NCBI RefSeq assembly: GCF_020740795.1
Contig: NC_067294.1
Location: forward strand, 372,001-436,000
Direction: 5' to 3'
Length of the DNA stretch: 64,000 nt
From: Apus apus
Taxonomy: Eukaryota > Chordata > Aves > Apodiformes > Apodidae
In this document: piece after piece, positions 1 to 39,440 of the stretch
Layout of the letters: every line of letters starts with the position of its first letter
How positions within the stretch are numbered: the stretch's first letter is position 1
Made by a program: the position numbers and the translations under genes
The notes under the pieces: model-generated
What the model was told of the DNA's origin: nothing
Seen by the model: the letters and a program-made list of their open reading frames with translations, nothing else
Databases searched by the model: none

Positions 1-1124
1 TCTGAGATCATCTCCTCAATCTCTGATGTCAAATTCAGCCACAGTGGGAGGTATATCATGACCCGGGACTATCTCACTGTCAAGGTGTGGGACCTGAACA
101 TGGAGAACCGGCCCATTGAGACCTACCAGGTGAGTGTGGCACGGATGGGCACCCGCAGCAGTTGGGCACCCACAGTGCTGCTGCCTGAGCTGCAGTCCTG
201 GCCCAGCAGCAGAGGGGAAGAGATGAAGGTGGACAGGAGTGTCTTGCTGTTAAATCATGGAAAGCAAATGAGGAACAGTTAAATATGGACAATGCCAGTT
301 CCGATTTGTAGAGACATCATTTACACTGGCACTTCAGGCACACTTTGAGCAGCCTGCTAAATTGTTGCCCACACCACAGGTTGGGTGTGAGTGAGGGTGG
401 GATGCTCAGGTGCTGGCAGCCCTAAGGGAGGTGCAGAGCATCAGGGCAGAGCATCGGGGTGGGTGAGGTGGTGCTGGTGCCGCTTCCGATGGCGTGGAGG
501 CCACGGGGCGCTGAGCTGTGTGGAGCTGGGCCGGGAGGCCATGGCTGTGGCTCTGCAGCCTCCGCTGGTGCCACCGGCGCGGGGGCCTCACAGCGCGTCT
601 CCCCACGGCAGGTTCACGACTACCTGAGGAGCAAGCTCTGCTCGCTCTACGAGAACGACTGCATCTTCGACAAGTTCGAGTGCGTCTGGAACGGCTCCGA
701 CAGGTGAGTGGCTCCGTCCCGGTGCAGCACATCCCGGTGGTGCCCTGGGTCCTGCGGGGCTGGGGCCGGGCAGGTCTGGGCCATGGCAGCAGGGGCAGCG
801 GGTCTGGGAGCGCCCTCACCCACCTCCCTCCTCCCTCCTGGCAGTGTCATCATGACCGGCTCCTACAACAACTTCTTCCGCATGTTCGACCGCAACACCA
901 AGCGCGACGTGACGCTGGAGGCCTCGCGGGAGAGCAGCAAACCCCGCGCCATCCTCAAGCCCCGCAAGGTCTGCGTGGGCGGCAAGCGGAGGAAAGACGA
1001 AATTAGCGTGGACAGTCTGGACTTTAGCAAAAAGATCCTGCACACAGCTTGGCACCCCTCCGAGAATATCATCGCCGTGGCAGCAACAAACAACCTGTAT
1101 ATATTCCAGGACAAGGTTAACTAG
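1..1124 (+). CDS. PPP2R2B: PPP2R2B, C-terminal part (last three coding exons of PP2A B55-beta regulatory subunit)
   Basis: Three exons splice in frame: 1-129 (5' edge cut by the window), 612-703 and 845-1124, with donors GTGAGT at 130 and 704 and CAG acceptors before 612 and 845. They encode 166 residues and a TAG stop at 1122-1124. The peptide has WD-repeat signatures of the B55 family ([37 protein letters not shown]) and ends in the typical B55 tail [10 protein letters not shown]55 subunits form a seven-bladed beta-propeller that targets the PP2A core enzyme to substrates; the beta isoform is mainly neuronal. The paralogues PPP2R2A, C and D are very similar, so the isoform call rests largely on the convergent neighbour TCERG1, which lies beside PPP2R2B in human. 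The upstream exons lie outside the window. Confidence 0.93.
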
Positions 1125-1912
1125 GAGGACAAGTTGTTCTTTAGGAATCTCATGTACTGAACACTAGTAAACACGTTATTTCAAATGTTTATTTTCTTTC
1201 TTTCCTTTCTCTTTTTTTCCCCCCTTTTCCTCCCTGTCCCTTTGTTCAGTGGTTGCTCTGCAGATAGTGGCTGTGCAGAGGGAGCCCTCCCGGGGCTGCG
1301 GGGCACGTGCAGCAGACACCAGATTTCTCTTCATTTACAGGTTGAGAGCCGAGGTGTAAGGTGGGGGGCTGGGGTGGTGCCAGGCTCTGGCTGTCCCCAT
1401 GTCCCCCGTGGGCACTGGGGTGGCTGTGGCAGCTGTGGGACGTGTGCCAGGCCCACCCTGTGCCCCACCCACCTTGGTTTAAACCCCATCCTAGAAATAC
1501 TCTGCCTGTTGTCACGTCGCCAGGTGAGAACATCGTCCCCTTTTGCCATTGTTCATGTTCGTCTTTTTATTATTGTTACTTCTTGTGGTTTTACCAACAG
1601 ACACAGCAAAACCAAACGTAAAGTGGAAAAGTTCAGATGTGCAATGGACAAGCTTAAAGGGGGAGATCTGCACCCTGGGACGTGTCTGCTCTAGCCAGGC
1701 TGCTGCTTCCCCCACCCCACAGAAACGCTCCTGAGGATTTGGCTTTGTAGATACTGTGGTGCCTTTTTTGGTATATGAAATACCTTTATAAATTATGCTT
1801 CCACACTGCATTGATTGCAAACCAAACTGAACCTGGGCTTTTCTTCTGCATTTCTTCTATTTTGCTTTGGTCATTTTTACTTGTTCTGTTGTAAGCTCTT
1901 GCATGTCGTGAC

Positions 1913-1949
<37 letters not shown>

Positions 1950-2280
1950 GTTTTAATTAATTTATTTATTCAGTTTTTTTTAAAGATAAAGTATAAGTTG
2001 CTAATTTATGACCTTCTAAAAAAAAATCCAACCACATACTGCTGTGAGCACCGGACTGCTTCAAAGAGAGGCTGTCTGGGGTCCTACATTATAATAATAA
2101 TGATAATAATAATAAAAACAAGAACTCCTCCTCTTTGCATGGCAAGGCTGCCCCTTTCTACTCTGAAGATTGTTCAGGTCTCTCTTTTTCTTGAGCAACT
2201 GTTCAATAAAAAAAAAAAAAAAAGTAATGAATTTCCAGTCAATCTGCAAAAAGCAAACGAATAAATAAAGTCAATTAAAA
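1125..2280 (+). other. PPP2R2B: PPP2R2B 3' UTR
   Basis: AT-rich sequence follows the stop. AATAAA hexamers at 2260-2265 and 2264-2269, plus an earlier AATAAA just before the A run near 2205, are plausible polyadenylation signals. It contains a TC microsatellite at about 1914-1945 and an ATA-rich stretch near 2090-2115. No other gene is visible. The exact cleavage site is inferred, and a longer UTR is possible. Confidence 0.6.
1914..1945 (+). repeat. (TC)n microsatellite in the PPP2R2B 3' UTR
   Basis: An uninterrupted TC dinucleotide run of about 16 units. On the sense strand it is a pyrimidine tract of the kind that can bind PTB-type proteins. Its length is likely polymorphic. Confidence 0.9.
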
Positions 2281-5200
2281 ATAAAAAAGCAACTCTGTCA
2301 CTCTAGAAGTGGCTCCATCAGGGTGACCCTCCTGCACCCCTGCTGGGGGGGCAGGGGCTCCCACCTGCGCTGCAGCCTTGCAGGGATGTTTACACGACTT
2401 TGAGGGGAAGTCCCTTTGGGATGGGCTCTCGGAAAGACTCCATGAGGATCCCAGCGTGTCCCTCATGGCCTCCCAGCCCTGGCACTGGACACACAGGAGA
2501 TGGACAGAGTGCAGGGACCACTTGGGGACCCAGGAGGGGGCAGCTGGGGGACCCCAGCCCTGCCTGAGCTCACCGCCTCGGAGGAGCGATGGCAGGGGAA
2601 ACAAAGTGCACTGGCTTACACATTTGTAACACGTGGTGGCTTCCAGGAGTAGCTTTTTTTTAAGTGAAATGCTAAAAAAAAAAAAAAAATATCAAATAGC
2701 AAGAGTAAATTAACAATTTTTAAAAAAATAATGTTCTTTTTTTGATTCCTGTAAAGAAAGCCTGCACTCTGGTGTCAAAAGTAAAGTTGTCCCAAACGTG
2801 TTTGTGCTGCTTGTCGTGCCTCGCGTGTGATGGCAGCTCTGAGGCACCCAGAGGCTGTCTGAAGAAGGTCCCTGCTCAGAGGTTGGCTGCCACCTCTGTC
2901 CTGGGGGTCCCAGAACCCCCAGGGATCCTATGTCCTGCTGAGGGCACAGGACACGGGGGCAGTGGATAATTTGGAAACTGGGGAGTAGGAACACAGCCTC
3001 CCATGGCACTAAGTGCCACATCCAGGGATGGTGCCTCCACCATGTCCATGGGAACTCCATTTCTATGTCTAATCACCCTCTTTGTGAGGGCCCCCCAACC
3101 TGGGGCTCCTCTTCCTCCCTCCTGCTCCAGTGCAGGTTGGGTGCTTTTCAGGAAGACTCTTGTTTTACTTTACATTTGAAATCACTGCTGACAGCTGAGT
3201 CAGAGCAACAATAAACCTGAAGCAGGATCTGGCACAGAACAGCTGCTTGTGCCAGGTGAGCTGCAGGTCAACAGTTACCCCTGTGCCAAGTTCTGGGGTG
3301 CTGTGCCCTGAGCAGGGCCAGGGGAAGGGGCACACAGGGTGCAGGGGGAGGGCTGCTCTCCATCCTGAATCCTGGGGAGTGTCCAGCAGGACACTCTGCA
3401 GCAGGACAAACTCCATCATAGCTAAAGCATTAAAAGGCGCTGTCAGTTCTGCCGCTGCCCATGTACTAATTCTCTGCTGTTCTTGGTGATGAATTTAAAC
3501 AGCAGCACCTAATTAGAAGCTGCAGGGCATGGATTATACTGTCAAGGAAATGTTACTCAAACAGCCACTCATTTACCTGTACATTAACCGTGTGACTTTA
3601 ATCCACTGCAACACACAGAGATCCAAGCCCAGGGTCACTTCTTGGTGTGCAGAGCACGTCTGGACTGGGGGGTGGCACCAGGGGGTGTTCTCTTCCAAAC
3701 AGTCTCTGGGCAAGTCCCAGGTACTCAGAGAGCTCTTCAAAACTTCCAGCAAGGCTTTTGGCAGTGAAACCAGCCGCGTTTGTCTTTACCTCTGTGGAAA
3801 ACAAAATCTGTGTAGAGTAGCACTGCAGACTCTGCTCATGGCAGGACTCATCCTGCTGGCCATAGTGGCCTTCCTGCTGGTGACTGCAGCTCCTTACCCC
3901 AGAAATCAGTCTGGCTATTCAAAATTTGAGTTTCTTTCCAATTCCTAAGCTTGCTTAGGTTTAACTCCTGCCCTGCTGTGAGCCCTCAGCCACAGCAGCA
4001 GCCTGAGAGCAGTGCCAGGCCAGGGGGGCTGCTGGGCTGCAACAGAAAAGGTGCTAGAAAAGTTGCCAGCATCCTGTGTACCCAACCTGCCCTCTGGATG
4101 AGGATCCCACAGACTGTCCCTGCTGCAGAGGGGACAGAAGGGACTGTGCCCAAGGTGCTGCAGGGGCAGGGGACCAGCTCACCATGTTGAGTGTCACCAG
4201 TGGGTTCCCCAGCAGCACCCGTGGGGCTGGGGCGTTAGGCATAACTGCTTTATCCATGGAATAAGCAGAAAAATAAATGTTAATGAACATCTGGTCCCCA
4301 TAAACAAGATCAATTAAAATTAATAGCAATCACATTCATTTAGTGAACAAGTTAACCGTATTTTAGACCAGCCATAAAAAATGCATGGCTTCCTGCAGGG
4401 CTGTGCTGGGCTGAGGAAACATAAATTAACTTCTGGCAGAGCAGGGCCATGTTGTGCTCTCATGGTGAGCAGCACGTGGCCACAATTCCCACCACCACCA
4501 CACTACTCCAGGCACTTTCTGCATCCCCAATGTAGCCATGATGTCACTGCCCAGAGCAGGCTCAAGGAGTCCCATGGGACTGGGTGTCTCCAGGTCCAAC
4601 AGTGACAGTGGCAGCTCTGCCATCCCCACCCAAGCCCTGCAGTCTGACCCACAGCCTCCCCTGCTCCTCGGCAGCACACGGCCACACCCACTCTTGTAAT
4701 TCCCAGGAGGGACCTACTCTTCCCACAGGATCTAACACACTTGTCCTTCAGAAGCTGCCACCCTCCTCACCCCACAGCCCTCCCAGCAGAGGTACAGGCT
4801 GGCATAGGTCCCCAGGGCTGATGGAGCAGGGGCCTTGCCCTGATCCTCAGGAGTGTGCTGTGACTGCATGTCAGCAGGACAAACCTGCCCTAGCTGCCAA
4901 AACCTATGTGCACAACCTGCCAGCTCAGAGCTCAAGCTGCAAGCCCCAGGGCCTGGCCACCAACACAGGAACAGCTGGAAGGAAAATCAGCTTCTCATGG
5001 AAGAATCAGGTCTTCCCACCCCTCAACTCGGAGGAAGAGATCCATGTCAAGCACAGAAGAAACAGAAGGAAATGCTCTGACTCCGCCATCCCCACCATCT
5101 CACATTGAGGCAAAAGACCAAACAACTAAACTAGGAAACAACCTCCCTTGGGTCCCTCCTGCATGGACATGGTACCTTAGGTCCTGCTCTGCCAAACAGC

Positions 5201-5294
5201 CAAGAATTTAGGCAATAGGACTTCAGTGGTTTGCTTTACTTGTAAATTCACAAGTCCAACAAAATCCAACAAAAACTGGTATTAGGCCTGTACA
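2281..5294. other. Convergent intergenic gap between PPP2R2B and TCERG1
   Basis: The 3' ends of the two genes face each other across about 3 kb. No ORF here resembles a known protein; the longest open frames are low-complexity shadows. In human the single-exon receptor gene GPR151 lies in this interval, but no seven-transmembrane ORF is present. An AT-rich block at about 4,255-4,390 has the look of conserved non-coding sequence. Confidence 0.7.
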
Positions 5295-6243
5295 ATCCAT
5301 ATATAAAAAGGGTTGGTTTATTGTAGTTCAAATACATAAACTGAACAATCCCAACATTTCAAAATTAAACTTTAGAAACACAAGTTTAACATTCAAAACA
5401 GGAGTATAGTTTACAAGAATTGCCCAGAAGGGAAATCCACAGTCTAATCCAGAAGTATGTAAAGATCACTTTCTTGTAAATAAAAATGCGTTTATACAAC
5501 CGTCCTGTTCTGCTCCGTAACCACTGCTATTCACCAAGGGTTTCCAACTTGGAGTAAAAATTGTTTAGACAAATCTTCACTTGGGCAGAGCAACCTGATT
5601 TTGCTTCTAACTCATGGATAGGGTAAGGAACAAAGCAGAGCTGTGAACAAATTTAATTTGGTCTCTTAGTCCTCATTCCTCTCCCTCAGTTCTAACTCTG
5701 GCTTTAATGGATTTAGTTCCATTTACAAGGGTGAAAGCAAGCAGAAAATGGGGACTTGTGTTTCCAGAGCAGTCCTCAGTGATCAATAATGTGAGCTACC
5801 AGGCAGCACTTCACCTCCTGTGGGCAGCGCTCGGGAAGCTGGAGGCACACGTGCAGGACCAGTTCAAACCACAAGCTCCATCACCCTTAAGACTCACGTG
5901 TGCAACGCTGCTGAGAAGAATGCCTCCAAGCACCAGACATCCACACCTCGTGTACAGCTCCCGCATTGCTCTGAGATCTGAAGTTACCAAACACAGCCCA
6001 CACGCTCAGATTTTTGTCAGTGACACCCCACAGACTCATAAATACCTTTAACGTGATGTTTTTGTCGGTGGTTCCCCCCCCGCCACCCTCGAGACCATTT
6101 CATGTTCACAAACGCTGCTTCTTCCTCTGCTCCTCAGATGGTTTTGCAATATATTCACGGTAATGTGTATGTATAAACCTGACAGATGGCTCATGCAAGC
6201 TTTTGGATTTAACAGGTACTCTTGCCTTGAGAGTATTTTGTAA
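5295..6243 (-). other. TCERG1: TCERG1 3' UTR
   Basis: This is the AT-rich sequence after the conserved TAG (6244-6246, read on the minus strand). The minus-strand AATAAA at 5317-5322 is the best polyadenylation signal and predicts cleavage near 5,295-5,305. The end is inferred from the hexamer only. Confidence 0.6.
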
Positions 6244-34669
<28,426 letters not shown>

Positions 34670-34723
34670 CGCCGCGCGCGGCCCCGCCCCTGCCGGCCCC
34701 GCCCCCGCGCCCGCCGCGCCGCC

Positions 34724-35068
34724 ATTGGCCGCCCCGCACGCCCGTCAGCGCCCGCGGGGGCGGGGCCGCGCGCTGATTGGCCGCCGCGCCCGCCGGCTTT
34801 GAATGGGGGACGCCAGGCCCGCCGCGATTGGCTGCGCGCGGGCGGCCCGCGCCGCTCGCCGCGCGGGTCACGTGAGGCGTGACCCGGGAGAGGAGCGGAG
34901 CTGACGTCCCGCCGGGCGGAACAGGCCGCGGGAAGACCGGGCGGGAGCGCAGCCAATCAGCGGGCGGGGCCGCGCACCAATCCCGCTCCGCGCCGGCCTC
35001 GCGCGCCCAACCACGGCGGCTCGCGGGCAGCGGCCAATGAGCGGGCGCGGGACGAGGCGCCGGCCAAT
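34724..35068. promoter_or_regulatory. TCERG1: Seven-box NF-Y (CCAAT) array with E-box and CRE, TCERG1 promoter
   Basis: ATTGG (CCAAT on the minus strand) occurs at 34724, 34776 and 34827. CCAAT on the plus strand occurs at 34953, 34977, 35034 and 35064. Between the two sets lie GTCACGTGA (34867-34875, USF/TFE-type E-box) and TGACGTC (34902-34908, CRE half). CCAAT boxes bind NF-Y and normally sit 60-100 bases upstream of a start site. The first set suits TCERG1 transcription; the second set points away from it. Confidence 0.75.
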
Positions 35069-35104
35069 CGGGGGCCGCGAGGGGCGCTGGGGCCCCGCCC
35101 CCTG

Positions 35105-35335
35105 CCCTGCCCGGGGCCCCCCAGCCCCGCAGCTCCCCCAAACGCCGCAGCGCCCCAGCCCCGCAGCGCCCCCAAACTCCGCAGCGCCCCCAACACCCCG
35201 CAGCGCCCCCCAAACCCCGCAGCCCCCCAGCCCCCCAAACCCCGCAGCGCCCCCCAAACCCCGCAGCCCCCCAGCCCCCCAAACCCCGCAGCGCCCCCAA
35301 ACTCCGCAGCGCCCCCCCCCCGCAGCGCCCCGCGG
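35105..35335 (+). repeat. C-rich minisatellite, degenerate units of the CCCCGCAGCGCCCCCAAA type
   Basis: About a dozen degenerate copies of a 17-30-base unit built from CCCCGCAGCGCC, CCCAAAC and CCCCAGCC modules. The minus strand therefore carries many closely spaced G runs and can form G-quadruplexes. Long open frames on both strands here are an effect of the repeat. Confidence 0.88.
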
Positions 35336-36885
35336 GGCTGCTGCCCCTGCCCGTGCGGTGCCCGGTGGGTGCGGGGCTGCGCGCAGGCCGGGGCAGCCGC
35401 CCCTGCCCCGGCTGGTCAGGCCGGGCTGAGCGGAGCCCGAGCCGGGGCTGCAGCCGGGGCCGCGGGGCCCCGGAGCTGGCGGAGCCGTCACGCACATCGC
35501 TGTGCGTTGTGCCCCAGCTCCTCCCGTTGCTCAGGGCCTGCCCGGAACACCTGCCTGCTCTTACATACTCGAGCCCACCGGCCCTGCCCCGGGAGCCGCT
35601 GCGGTGCCAAACCGCTCACACCGGGATCTCGCTGCTCGGTTTCCTTGACTCGCGTTTGGCTGGAAGTTGCCGCGGGGAGGGGTGTTCACCGCCCGGGCAG
35701 GGCTGCCCCGCGCCCCCAGCCCCTCCCGCCGCGCCCCCAGCCCCTCCTGGCCCCGCGCCCCGCTGGCGGCAGCTCGGCGGGCGGGGGTCCTCCCGCAGCC
35801 CCGGCCCCTCTGAGCAGCCACGGGAGGGAGCCGGGGACGGTGACAGCTGGCTCTGTCCGAAGGACGGGATGCCAAGAGCCTGCCCGGTGCCGCGGGGGGA
35901 GAGGAGCTGGAGCCAGGGGTCCCCACCCGCGTCCCCCTCCCCACACCGTGAGGGATCAGCGCGTTCGGAGGGCAGGACAGGACAACGGTGTTTGGACACG
36001 GGGGCTCAGATCCTCCCCAGGCAGTAGGGCTGCCTGTCTTCCACCAGCGCCTTTCATCCCTCTTTCCATCTGTTTGAGGATTGTCTCAATCATTTATTAA
36101 TTACCGGCTGGCAGGCACGAGCATCTGCACGGCCCTTCCCGGTGCTGGGGGGGCCGCCCCGCTCCCCGCAGACCCCCCGCTGCCGCCCCCCGGCCCCTTC
36201 CTGCCGAGCTGTTTTCTCAAAGCGTTTTATCCAGCCCGGAATCCTCAGGCTGCCGCTCCGGAGCGATGTCCCGGCAGCTGCCGCACGCCGGCCGCTCTGG
36301 CGAGCTGGCTGGCAGCTTCCTGCTCGGCAGGATGTGGCTCTGGGTGCAGCAGAGTTTACTGCTCTGAACTTCCCCTGGATGTCATTAGAAATCTGAATTC
36401 TGATGAAGCGATTTGCTGTTTGCCGGGACACCCTCAGTCATTAACCAGCTGAGTAGGGTCCAGGAGGGCGGGGATGAGGGAACCAGTGAGCTGCAGTCCC
36501 TGGACACCCTGCGGCCAACACCAGGGCTGCTGCAGAGCAGGACCCCGCCAGCCCCAGCTCCTTGTGCCCTCAGGTGGCCTCCGCGCTGCTCTCCAGGCTG
36601 GAAGGCACCGGGCCCTGCTCCTGTGGGAATGTGGCTGTGGCAGGGCTTGGGCAGGGGACAGAACCCCCAGGGCAAACGCAAACCAAGACCCACAGCAGGG
36701 GTCCTGGCTCTGCTGGTGTGGCAGCGCGGATGGAGTGTCGTTTAGCCGAGCAACCAGTTTTCCAGGAGGGGCCGGGCCGGGCCGGGCGCCGCAGCCCGGA
36801 TCCCCCTCTCCTCCCACCCACCCCCGGGCTCGCTCCCCGGGGGGTCGGAAGCTGCTGGATCCGCTCTGCCCCGGAACAGCACAGA

Positions 36886-36930
<45 letters not shown>
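36886..36930 (+). repeat. (GCT)15 trinucleotide repeat
   Basis: Fifteen uninterrupted GCT units; the minus strand reads (AGC)n, i.e. a CAG-type repeat. It is intergenic here. The CAG repeat of human PPP2R2B (SCA12) lies at the other end of that gene, so this is a different repeat. Confidence 0.95.
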
Positions 36931-36931
<1 letters not shown>

Positions 36932-38137
36932 GAGACAGGGCGTTCTCTGGGGAGTTTGAAACTGTCAGCCCTTCCACGTGTTCAGGTCTCTGTCCTTTTG
37001 AAAGGTCCAGCTTCTGTGCCAGGCGTGCAGGCAGGATGCCTGAAACCTGTTTGGGATTCTCCCTCTCCAACCTGCCCCGGTTCCCTGGGCTTATTTTCTC
37101 CTCCGTTGCAGCACTGCGACGTGAGCTGGTTTTCAGCCCTTTCCCTTGGTTTCCTCGGGCAGTGTCACAGCCCCCGCGCCGCGGGGGGCTCTGGTGACGG
37201 CAGCACCCCTGCCCGGCCCCCCGGCCGTGGGGCACCATGAGCATTTGGTTGTGCAGAGCCGCTGACATCTTGTCTTTCTTCTTCAATCTTTTTCAAATTT
37301 CAGGTTGAAGTGTGATGCCGAATTATAAATTTTGCCCTGGGCTGTCTGCAGGGCCTCCAGGCTGTGCAGCACCAGCATCTGCTGGGGAGACCCCCGGGTC
37401 CCGTGTCAGAGGGGGCAGCCCCGAGCTGGCACCGCACCGCTCACCACCCCCCTCTCTCGCTGCAGATCTGAAAGGGTGATGTTATTTAAAACCTTCAGTC
37501 CCCCTGTGGTGGAGTTCCAGAAGTGGATTTTGGGGCTGAAACCATGGGCTGACCACCCCCTGCCTCCCGTGCAGCACATGTGAGGGCTGCAGAGATGGCG
37601 TGAGGTCTGTGGAGGAGCCTGGAGTCAGCAGAGCAGAGGGGTTCACTCCAAGACGGGCTCGTTTGGAGGTTACAGATGGAGGTGGAGCCCACCCTCCCTG
37701 CTTGCTGCTGGCACCAAGGTCATCTCTTCCAGCTCCTTGGCCAGGAGCTTTCAGAAGGAATTGCAAGGTGCATGTGCCACCAGGCTGTGTCACCCACCCT
37801 GCAAGTCTTCCTGAAAGCATCAGAGACCCGTGACCCCGAAATTCTGGGGACGTCCAAGGAAACTTCCCCTGCCTGAACCCATCCGCAGCACTGACACTAA
37901 TAGAAAAAGACCATTAAAAAGCCCTGTGATATTCTGTTCTCCTGCTGCTGGTCCCTCTCTCCCTTTGTTGCTGCTGGCATTTTATGCATTATTGATGCTC
38001 CCCGGTGCTGCTGCTCTCCCGTTTCCTCCGCCGCAGCTCCCGCTGCCGCAGCTGCACCAGGCCTGGGCTGTCCTGGGGACCGGCTGCCAGCAGGGGCTGC
38101 GTCCCCACAGCAGAGCCCAGCGCAGCCCCCTGGCCCG

Positions 38138-38285
38138 GGCTGCCCAGGGCACGGGTGGAGTCCCCATTCCTGGAGGGATTTCAAAGCCGTGGTGATGGTG
38201 CTGAGAGACGTGGGTTAGCGGTGGCCTTGGCAGTGCTGGATTAGCAGTTGGACTCGATCCTAAGGGTATTTTCCAACCAAAAGTA
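38138..38285 (+). mobile_element. CR1 LINE, 3' end fragment
   Basis: The sequence follows the avian CR1 3' end: CTGCCCAGGG, GGAGTCCCCATTCCTGGAGG, then GTTGGACTCGATCCTAAGGG and TTTTCCAACC. It is 5'-truncated, as almost all avian CR1 copies are, and encodes nothing. The boundaries are approximate. Confidence 0.85.
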
Positions 38286-39104
38286 TTCCTTGAGTATCCA
38301 CGGGGTCAGCTCAGGGGTCAGCCCCACGGAGGCTCCGTGTCCCTTCCTGGTGGGACACACGTGCTGGGGTGGCCCTGTGCCATCCCTCTGTGATGGCGTC
38401 TCAGGGAGAGCAGCTCTTCCAGGGAGCACTGAAGATGTGTCTCTTGCCCTGGGAGACCAGGAACGCTCTGTCTCCAGGGTTAATATTTCATGAGGCAGGT
38501 TTGGGAGGAAGCTGTGGCAGCCGGGCATGCTCTGGGCTCACGGGGGGGAAGGAGGGTCTGTGGGACTGCTCCTAGAGGGATGGCAGGGACAGTGGGGTGA
38601 CAGTGTCACCAAAGTGGGGGCCAAAGCAGGGCTGCAGCTGGGCTGCAGTGAGGGGCCTGCTCAGCTTGGGGGGCTGAGGGGTCCAGGGAGCTCAGGGGCG
38701 TGAGGGGTCAGTGCAGCTCAGGGGGCACAGGGGGTCTGCTCAGCTCCTGCTGCCTGTGGCCGGGTGAGCCGGAGCCCCCCAGCTGGGCTGGGCCGTCCTG
38801 GGGAGCACAGCCACATGAAACCCCAGGACACCAGCTCACGGCCTCTTGCTCAGGTTTCCTCCATGGGGGCTGATGTGTTTTCCATGTCAGTGTGCCTGCA
38901 CGTGGTGCCCAGCCCACCCGCAGCTGGAGCTGCTCGTGGGATGTGAGGGGCTCGTGTGCCCTGTTTGCAGGGGATGCGGCTGGGCAGTGTCCCTGCTCTG
39001 CTCCCCCAGGCAGCTTTGGCCTGGGCTGACCCCGGGTGGGGATCCACAGTTTAGAAACCAGCTCTGCTTTGCATTCTGCTCTTAGGAGCTTCATTTTCAC
39101 CAGG

Positions 39105-39440
39105 CGGGTCAGAGATGTGCAGTGTGTGTCAGTATGATTTTACAATCGCTGATCTAGATTTATATAACACTATTGTACATTTTTCATTCTCTTTGGATTT
39201 AAAGCAGTCAGTGTTTCATTTCCCACTGTGTATTGTTATACTCCCCAATAGAAAATCCCACTGGAAATGTGGTGATGTGTATTTCCACATATAGCTCTAA
39301 ATTTGCCTAAAGACACGAAGCCTACACCATGTCTTGATGGTGGAATAGATTTGTATCTAACATTTCCAGGCAAACTGCAACACAACTACTGTCATTAAAG
39401 ACAAATTCACTTAATTGCTTTAAAGCTCTCTGTCTGAAAA
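39105..39440. other. AT-rich island between TCERG1 and POU4F3, candidate conserved non-coding element
   Basis: About 335 bases of AT-rich, non-repetitive sequence stand abruptly inside GC-rich flanks. No open frame, poly(A) tail or repeat signature explains it. Conservation cannot be judged from one sequence. Confidence 0.35.

Noticed and set aside
3529-3948. 139-residue plus-strand frame with a hydrophobic stretch, tested as a GPR151 remnant
   Set aside because: It has only one hydrophobic segment and no class A receptor motifs such as DRY or NPxxY.
6209-6243. Extended TCERG1 C-terminal tail beyond the conserved stop
   Set aside because: It exists only if the ten-G run is taken at face value; the conserved ending and stop one base away are the better reading.
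36886-36930. The SCA12-type CAG repeat of PPP2R2B
   Set aside because: That repeat is at the 5' end of PPP2R2B, which lies outside this window; this one is between TCERG1 and POU4F3.
36562-37286. Open frames on both strands across the (GCT)15 repeat
   Set aside because: They owe their openness to the repeat and high GC; no family resemblance or splice support is seen.
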